NCBI RefSeq assembly: GCF_013141725.1 | Contig: NZ_WHNZ01000085.1 | Coordinates: 1-64,000 of the forward strand | Reading direction: 5' to 3' | Source of the DNA: Paenibacillus planticolens | GTDB taxonomy: Bacteria; Bacillota; Bacilli; Paenibacillales; NBRC-103111 | Length of the DNA: 64,000 nt | In this document: positions 59,773 through 64,000 of the stretch, piece after piece | Layout: every line of letters starts with the position of its first letter | Numbering within the stretch: position 1 is the first letter of the stretch | Translations under genes and position numbers: made by a program | Notes under the pieces: generated by a model | Seen by the model: the letters and a program-made list of their open reading frames with translations, nothing else | Databases searched by the model: none | Told to the model about the DNA's origin: nothing

Positions 59773-60416
59773 ATAAGCAATCAAAGATCTTAATCGTAGA
59801 TGATCACCCTTTAATGGCTGAGGCGACTTCAAGTACTTTAAAACAGATTGACGGCGTGCAAATTGTTGGCATTGCGGCTACAGCCAAACAATGTCTCGAA
59901 CTGATGGACCTGCATGTGCCCGATATCGTATTTCTTGATTTTAATTTACCGGATCAATACGGTGACGAAGTTGCCAAAATTATTAAAGGGAAATACCCTG
60001 CAACTCACCTTGTCATCTTTTCCGGCATTGAATTATCGCACCTTTACAATCATTTGATCGGACTCGAGGTTAGCGCGGTAATCTCTAAGGAATCCAGCGG
60101 TACGCTCATTAAGAGTTTAGTAACTCTCTTGTTGGAGAATTTTACGGTGGTGCCTGTTCCTGTGTTTCAAAAAATGCGAGTATCCAGCGGAAATTTACAT
60201 CAGACGGATTTATTGGACGACGATGAAGTGAATATGATGACGATGATTGTTCAAGGGTTAACGAATGAGCAAATGGCCGACGAAGTGCATATGAGCAAGC
60301 GCACCGTCGATAACTACGTTCGCAAAATTTATGAGAAATTAGGCGTTAAATCCCGGGCGCAAGCGGTAGATAAGTTTAATCAGTTCAAGCACATTTTTGA
60401 TGTGAACCGCAGATAA
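59769..60416 (+). CDS. comA: ComA-like response regulator (NarL/LuxR type)
   Basis: The 215-residue protein has a receiver domain with D12/D13 in VDDHP and phospho-acceptor D57 in VFLDFNLPD, and a C-terminal LuxR-type HTH (LTNEQMADEVHMSKRTVDNY near 165-185). B. subtilis ComA is 214 residues. It should be phosphorylated by the ComP-like kinase and switch on cell-density genes such as competence regulators or secreted products. The ATG overlaps the kinase stop. A terminator follows. Confidence 0.88.
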   Translation: MNKQSKILIVDDHPLMAEATSSTLKQIDGVQIVGIAATAKQCLELMDLHVPDIVFLDFNLPDQYGDEVAKIIKGKYPATHLVIFSGIELSHLYNHLIGLEVSAVISKESSGTLIKSLVTLLLENFTVVPVPVFQKMRVSSGNLHQTDLLDDDEVNMMTMIVQGLTNEQMADEVHMSKRTVDNYVRKIYEKLGVKSRAQAVDKFNQFKHIFDVNRR

Positions 60417-60431
60417 TCATGGCATACAAAG

Positions 60432-60478
60432 AGAGGCCTGTCCTGAAAGTAGCATACTCTACTTAAGAACAGGCCTTT
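60432..60478. terminator. Bidirectional terminator between comA and the nucleoside operon
   Basis: AGGCCTGT and ACAGGCCT pair, with an inner AAGTAG/CTACTT stem and a TTT tail. It ends comA-like and, read the other way, the nucleoside phosphorylase gene. Confidence 0.8.
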
Positions 60479-60489
60479 CGTATTTTGTT

Positions 60490-61212
60490 CTACTGATTCA
60501 ATTTTACGATGGCTCGGATTGCAGCTTCAATCTCACGCTCTACGGCACCTGAAACGACATCCGTATGCGGATCATAGACTTCCCTCAGATCAGCATCGGC
60601 ATAGCCATCCAAGGCGACTATTGCACCCGCACGCACACCGCGAAGCGAAGCGATGACGTATAACGCAGAGATTTCCATCTCGACAGCGAGCGCTCCTGCC
60701 CGCTTGTATTTGTTATGAGGGAATTCCTCAACCCCTTGGAAGAAAGCATCCAAAGTCACGGTTATCCCTTTTTTCACCAAACCCTCGGTCTCGCTTGCAG
60801 CTTCAAACAATGCACGAACGACATCCGAATCCGCTACAGCCGGGAATCCTAACGGAACCAACTGTCGGGTCAAGCCTTCTTCGCGAACCGCAGCCGTACT
60901 CACAACCAGACTGCCGGGCGGAACTTCAGCGGAGTAGGAGCCTGCCGTACCTACACGGATCAACGTCTTTACCCCGCCTTTAATCAACTCTTCAAAACAA
61001 ACAGCGGCTCCCGGCGATCCGACGCCATGACTGACAACGGTTATAGCTACGCCACGCGATTCTCCGACAAAAGTCCGGTATTCCCGGCTAAAAGCCAGCT
61101 CACGTACGTTGTCCAACTTGCTTGCAATAGCTTCCGCCCGGAACGGATCTCCGCACACGATGGCGTAAGGGCTCAGATCTTCCGAATTTACTTGTAAAAT
61201 GGATAACTTCAA
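60490..61212 (-). CDS. Nucleoside phosphorylase (PNP/UDP family)
   Basis: The 240-residue enzyme splits nucleosides with phosphate into base and ribose 1-phosphate. GDPFRAEAI near residues 20-28 is the phosphate loop, RVGTAGS the second conserved segment, and EMEISALYVIA near 176-186 holds the ribose-binding Met-Glu. Whether it prefers uridine or purine nucleosides is not decided. The start is TTG, since AGGAG lies ten bases before it. It overlaps closely with the molybdoenzyme gene and is the last gene of a NupOPQ-type importer operon, so it processes the imported nucleosides. Confidence 0.88.
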   Translation of the reverse strand: MKLSILQVNSEDLSPYAIVCGDPFRAEAIASKLDNVRELAFSREYRTFVGESRGVAITVVSHGVGSPGAAVCFEELIKGGVKTLIRVGTAGSYSAEVPPGSLVVSTAAVREEGLTRQLVPLGFPAVADSDVVRALFEAASETEGLVKKGITVTLDAFFQGVEEFPHNKYKRAGALAVEMEISALYVIASLRGVRAGAIVALDGYADADLREVYDPHTDVVSGAVEREIEAAIRAIVKLNQ

Positions 61213-61213
61213 A

Positions 61214-61891
61214 TTAATCGAACTCCTTTCTGACCCACTCATCCTCAGGAATTGGAATGGCTTCTCCAGAGAAACGCTGTTCCTCAAAAGGATCCGCCAC
61301 ATTATGGAAACCATTGCGTTCCCAGAACCCTTCACGGTCTTCCTTCATAAATTCAATACCCCGAATCCATTTGGCGCTTTTCCAGAAATATAAATGCGGG
61401 ACAAGGAGACGAAGCGGCCAGCCGTGCTTAGGTGTAAGCGGTTTGCCGTCATAGCTCATGGCCAGCAAAATGTCATCTCCCATTAGATCTTCCAATGGAA
61501 CGTTCGTTTCATAATCATTGTCTGCATGCAGCATGACATATTTACCTTCCGGCTTAACGTCTAAGAGACTTAAGAAGTCCCGAAAACGTATCCCTTCCCA
61601 GACGGTATCCAACTTTGACCAACGCGTTACACAATGAATATCGCAAACGATTTGCGTACGCGGCAACGCGAGCAATTGCTCGTAGCTAAACGATTTCTCC
61701 TCGGCAACTTCCCCGAACACGCGAAGCGACCACTCGCCCATATCGTACTTCGGCACTTCCCCTTCGTGCAAAATCGGGAATCGGTCCGTTACCGCCTGAC
61801 CCGGAGGAACCCGGCCCGCAAGCTCTTGTGGAACTTCTACTGCGGGAATTTGCATACGCTTGATGCGTTCCGCTTTGCTGTCTTTATGCAT
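61214..61891 (-). CDS. Sulfite-oxidase-like molybdopterin oxidoreductase (YuiH-like)
   Basis: The 225-residue protein has the oxidoreductase molybdopterin-binding fold, with the molybdenum-coordinating Cys in DIHCVTRWS near residues 85-93 and HGWPLRLLVPHLYFWKSAKW near 160-179. It lacks a signal peptide and a heme domain, unlike classical sulfite oxidase, and resembles Bacillus YuiH. AAGGAGG precedes the ATG. It lies 13 bases after a nucleoside permease gene and abuts the phosphorylase gene, an unusual position inside a nucleoside operon. Substrate unknown. Confidence 0.85.
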   Translation of the reverse strand: MHKDSKAERIKRMQIPAVEVPQELAGRVPPGQAVTDRFPILHEGEVPKYDMGEWSLRVFGEVAEEKSFSYEQLLALPRTQIVCDIHCVTRWSKLDTVWEGIRFRDFLSLLDVKPEGKYVMLHADNDYETNVPLEDLMGDDILLAMSYDGKPLTPKHGWPLRLLVPHLYFWKSAKWIRGIEFMKEDREGFWERNGFHNVADPFEEQRFSGEAIPIPEDEWVRKEFD

Positions 61892-61904
61892 GCTGTCATC
61901 CTCC

Positions 61905-62828
61905 TTAACGGGAACTGCCATTCGCCTTCTGCGCATCGGCCAAATAATTACTTTTCCGGAAGAAAAGCATTGCCAGCAGCGTGACTACGTAAGGCAGCAT
62001 TTGTGTAAAATGTGTAGGCAGCGAGAATCCCTGCAAGCGGATGCTGAAAGCATCCATTAGACCGAAGAGCAAGCTCGAAGCCATCACGCCGATCGGATTG
62101 GCTTGACCCAGCATCGTGGCAACAAGTGCAATGAAGCCTCTTCCAGCCGTCATCCCCTCTGTGAACATCGTCACCTGACCCAGTGAAAGCTGTGCGCCTG
62201 CCAGCCCGCAAAGCAGTCCGCAGATGAGTACAGCCAAATACTGCATTCGGTTTACTTTGATGCCCAAACTTTTGCTGGCAATCGGATTTTCGCCGACAGC
62301 AATGAGCCTGAAGCCAAGTACAGATTTGAATAGAAAATACTGCAGAACGAATACAAGAATAAAAGCCAAATAAACAAGCGGAGAATGGCCCGAAATAATC
62401 TCGCCAATCACAGGAATATCCTTAATGACCGGGATGTTCCATTTGGGCAATCCTATCATATTTTTATCATAGAAAGCGCCTTTGACATGGAAAATAGCCC
62501 GCAAGCAAAATGCCGTCAATCCTAAAGCCAGAAAATTAAAGGAAATGCCGACTACGATGACATTCGCTTGCAAATGAATGCTGATATAAGCAAATATCAG
62601 CGAAAACAGCATCGTTACCGCCACAGCGATAAGGACAGCCAATACAACGTTGCCTGTGTAAAAATTGCCGACAATCGCTGAAAAAGCACCGACTAACACG
62701 AAACCTTCCAAACCCACATTAAACAAGCCGACTCTGGAGCAGATGGCGCCGCCCAATGCCGCAAGCAAGATCGGGGCCACCATCCGAATCATCGAATTGA
62801 ATAAAGACACATCAAGAAGATGCTGCAT
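61905..62828 (-). CDS. nupQ: Nucleoside ABC transporter permease, NupQ/YufQ type
   Basis: The 307-residue BPD_transp_2 family permease has about eight transmembrane helices and family segments RVGLFNVGLEGFVLVGAFSA and KSLGIKVNRMQYLAVLICGLLC. It forms the channel with the YufP-type permease. GGAGG precedes the ATG, which overlaps the upstream gene by 17 bases, indicating coupling. Import of guanosine or other nucleosides is known for the B. subtilis counterpart. Confidence 0.88.
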   Translation of the reverse strand: MQHLLDVSLFNSMIRMVAPILLAALGGAICSRVGLFNVGLEGFVLVGAFSAIVGNFYTGNVVLAVLIAVAVTMLFSLIFAYISIHLQANVIVVGISFNFLALGLTAFCLRAIFHVKGAFYDKNMIGLPKWNIPVIKDIPVIGEIISGHSPLVYLAFILVFVLQYFLFKSVLGFRLIAVGENPIASKSLGIKVNRMQYLAVLICGLLCGLAGAQLSLGQVTMFTEGMTAGRGFIALVATMLGQANPIGVMASSLLFGLMDAFSIRLQGFSLPTHFTQMLPYVVTLLAMLFFRKSNYLADAQKANGSSR

Positions 62829-63879
62829 CGCCCTTGCCTCCTTTCCGTCGTTTCCATAACGTATAACTGAACTTCGCTGTAACGAATAAGATGAGCAAGG
62901 ACTGAATGACACTGGAAATCTCCAATGGAATGTTCGTATTTCGCTCAACGCCCATACCACCGGTTTGCAAAGCAGCGAGCAGCACAGCCGCAACAGCCGT
63001 ACCTAAAGGATGCGCGCCGGATAGCAGCGTCGCCATAATCCCAGACCAGGCATAGCCTGGATTCGTTATCATGCCATCGGTATACCTGTACTGCATGCCC
63101 AGAACCTCGACAGCTCCGGCAAGCCCGGCAAAACCGCCACTGGCAAACATGCTTGCCAGCATCACTTTCCCTCTGTTCACGCCACCGTAACCGGCAAACA
63201 GCGGATTGTACCCAAGCATACGAATTTCATAGCCGGCCGTTGTATATTTGATAAACAAATATAGGAACACAGCTAGCGCGATGGCAATAATGAAACCGCC
63301 GTGGATGCTCATCCCTTGAAACAATTTGGGCAGCCAGATCCCTTTGTCAATCATCATCGTTTGAGCAAGTGCGGCAGAGCCCGTTTTATCCTTAAAAGGA
63401 TAGGCAACCATATAGCCGGCAAATAGCGCAGCAATGTAGTTCAGCAGCAGCGTTGTAATGATCAAGTTCATTCTGAACCTGGCATCCAGCCACCCTGCAA
63501 AAGCCGACCAAATACCCCCGGCCGCAATGCCGCCAAGAATAGCAGCGAACAGTTTAAACAGCGGAGGCCCTGGCAAATAAAGAGCGATCATTGCACTGGA
63601 TAGCGCGCCCAATATCATTTGCCCCTCTGAGCCCATATTGAAAAAACCTGCACGGAAAGCGACCGATACGCCTAAACCTACCAAAATAAGCGGAGTCGCA
63701 CGAGTCAGCGTATTCGTAATGAAATAGAAATTGCCAAAAGCGCCTTTCCACATCTGTGCGTACGTATCGATAATGGAGCCGCCGATCAATGAAATGGCGA
63801 TCGCGCCGCCCAACAAGCCGATGACGACGGCAAGGAGCGGTTGAACCAAAGCGCTTAGTGGGAAACGATTTTTAAGCAT
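62812..63879 (-). CDS. nupP: Nucleoside ABC transporter permease, NupP/YufP type
   Basis: The 355-residue permease has about eight to nine transmembrane helices, with RAGFFNMGSEGQMILGALSS and YAWSGIMATLLSGAHPLGTA typical of the nucleoside/BmpA importer permeases. GGGAGGGG lies ahead of the ATG. It overlaps the ATPase gene upstream by eight bases and the second permease by 17, so the operon is tightly packed. Confidence 0.88.
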   Translation of the reverse strand: MLKNRFPLSALVQPLLAVVIGLLGGAIAISLIGGSIIDTYAQMWKGAFGNFYFITNTLTRATPLILVGLGVSVAFRAGFFNMGSEGQMILGALSSAMIALYLPGPPLFKLFAAILGGIAAGGIWSAFAGWLDARFRMNLIITTLLLNYIAALFAGYMVAYPFKDKTGSAALAQTMMIDKGIWLPKLFQGMSIHGGFIIAIALAVFLYLFIKYTTAGYEIRMLGYNPLFAGYGGVNRGKVMLASMFASGGFAGLAGAVEVLGMQYRYTDGMITNPGYAWSGIMATLLSGAHPLGTAVAAVLLAALQTGGMGVERNTNIPLEISSVIQSLLILFVTAKFSYTLWKRRKGGKGDAASS

Positions 63880-64000
63880 GAGTAACCCCTCCCGCCATCC
63901 ATAAACTAATCTGCTCCTCCGTTGCGTTCTCGGCAGAAATCTCTCCGGCTATTCGTCCTTCATACATGACAAGAATACGATCCGAGAGCTTAAGAATTTC
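63872..64000 (-). CDS. nupO: Nucleoside ABC transporter ATPase, NupO/YufO type (C-terminal fragment)
   Basis: Only the last 42 codons lie in the window: EILKLSDRILVMYEGRIAGE and then a helix ending in WMAGGVTHA. This is the usual end of the second ATPase domain of sugar/nucleoside importer ATPases, after the switch His region. Its stop overlaps the start of the permease gene. The rest of the gene and probably a BmpA-type binding lipoprotein should follow outside the window. Confidence 0.85.
   Translation of the reverse strand, partial: EILKLSDRILVMYEGRIAGEISAENATEEQISLWMAGGVTHA

Noticed and set aside
1..64000. CRISPR arrays, tRNA, rRNA, transposases, prophage genes
   Set aside because: No regularly spaced direct repeats, cloverleaf-like genes or recombinase/transposase motifs were seen in the window.

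Overview
The window looks like a chromosomal segment of a Paenibacillus-type endospore former (Bacillota). The signs are strong AGGAGG-like ribosome sites, frequent TTG/GTG starts, many rho-independent terminators, Spo0M, a ComP/ComA pair, and two YesM/YesN-type two-component systems tied to carbohydrate ABC importers. The gene content is that of a plant- or soil-associated glycan scavenger. No rRNA, tRNA, CRISPR array, prophage or intact insertion sequence was recognised.

Layout. 0.1-3.7 kb: an unsaturated-uronate (pectin) operon, kduI, a DeoR regulator, kduD and a sugar epimerase. 3.7-6.8 kb: small genes, including a GlcG/HbpS protein, a flavin monooxygenase-like protein, and an HPr-like protein lacking its phosphorylation sites behind a leader with a terminator-like hairpin. 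6.9-13.5 kb: a carbohydrate ABC importer with its own YesM/YesN system. 14-19.9 kb: an L-fucose operon (mutarotase, isomerase, kinase, aldolase) divergent from a LacI regulator, with matching operators. 20.3-22.9 kb: a membrane protein, a short-chain dehydrogenase and an AraC regulator.

23.1-27.8 kb holds the most distinctive cluster. A Tat-exported L-amino-acid-oxidase-like flavoprotein, a secreted RidA-like imine deaminase and TatA face a truncated TnrA-like MerR regulator and TatC. The shared intergenic region carries two sequences matching the GlnR/TnrA box. I read this as a nitrogen-controlled system for extracellular amino acid deamination with its own translocase.

29.4-39 kb: a sialic acid operon (ROK kinase, nanE, nanA-like lyase, ABC importer) divergent from a second YesN/YesM pair. 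39.5-45.5 kb: Spo0M, an AAA ATPase, a secreted GH43 enzyme with a ricin-type module, a DMT transporter, an iron alcohol dehydrogenase and a minimal L,D-transpeptidase. 45.5-56.3 kb: a 1731-residue Ser/Thr kinase-ATPase-GAF-histidine kinase fusion, a phytoene-desaturase-like flavoprotein, a pseudokinase-PASTA membrane protein and a chemoreceptor. 57.2-60.4 kb: a ComP/ComA quorum-sensing pair with a divergent ComX-like peptide gene and no comQ in view. 60.5-64 kb: a nucleoside-uptake operon (NupOPQ-type ABC genes, cut by the window end) with a molybdopterin oxidoreductase and a nucleoside phosphorylase.

Intergenic repeats occur in at least two families, each with two diverged copies in opposite orientations, plus a cluster of short AGGTAA-type repeats and one long isolated hairpin.
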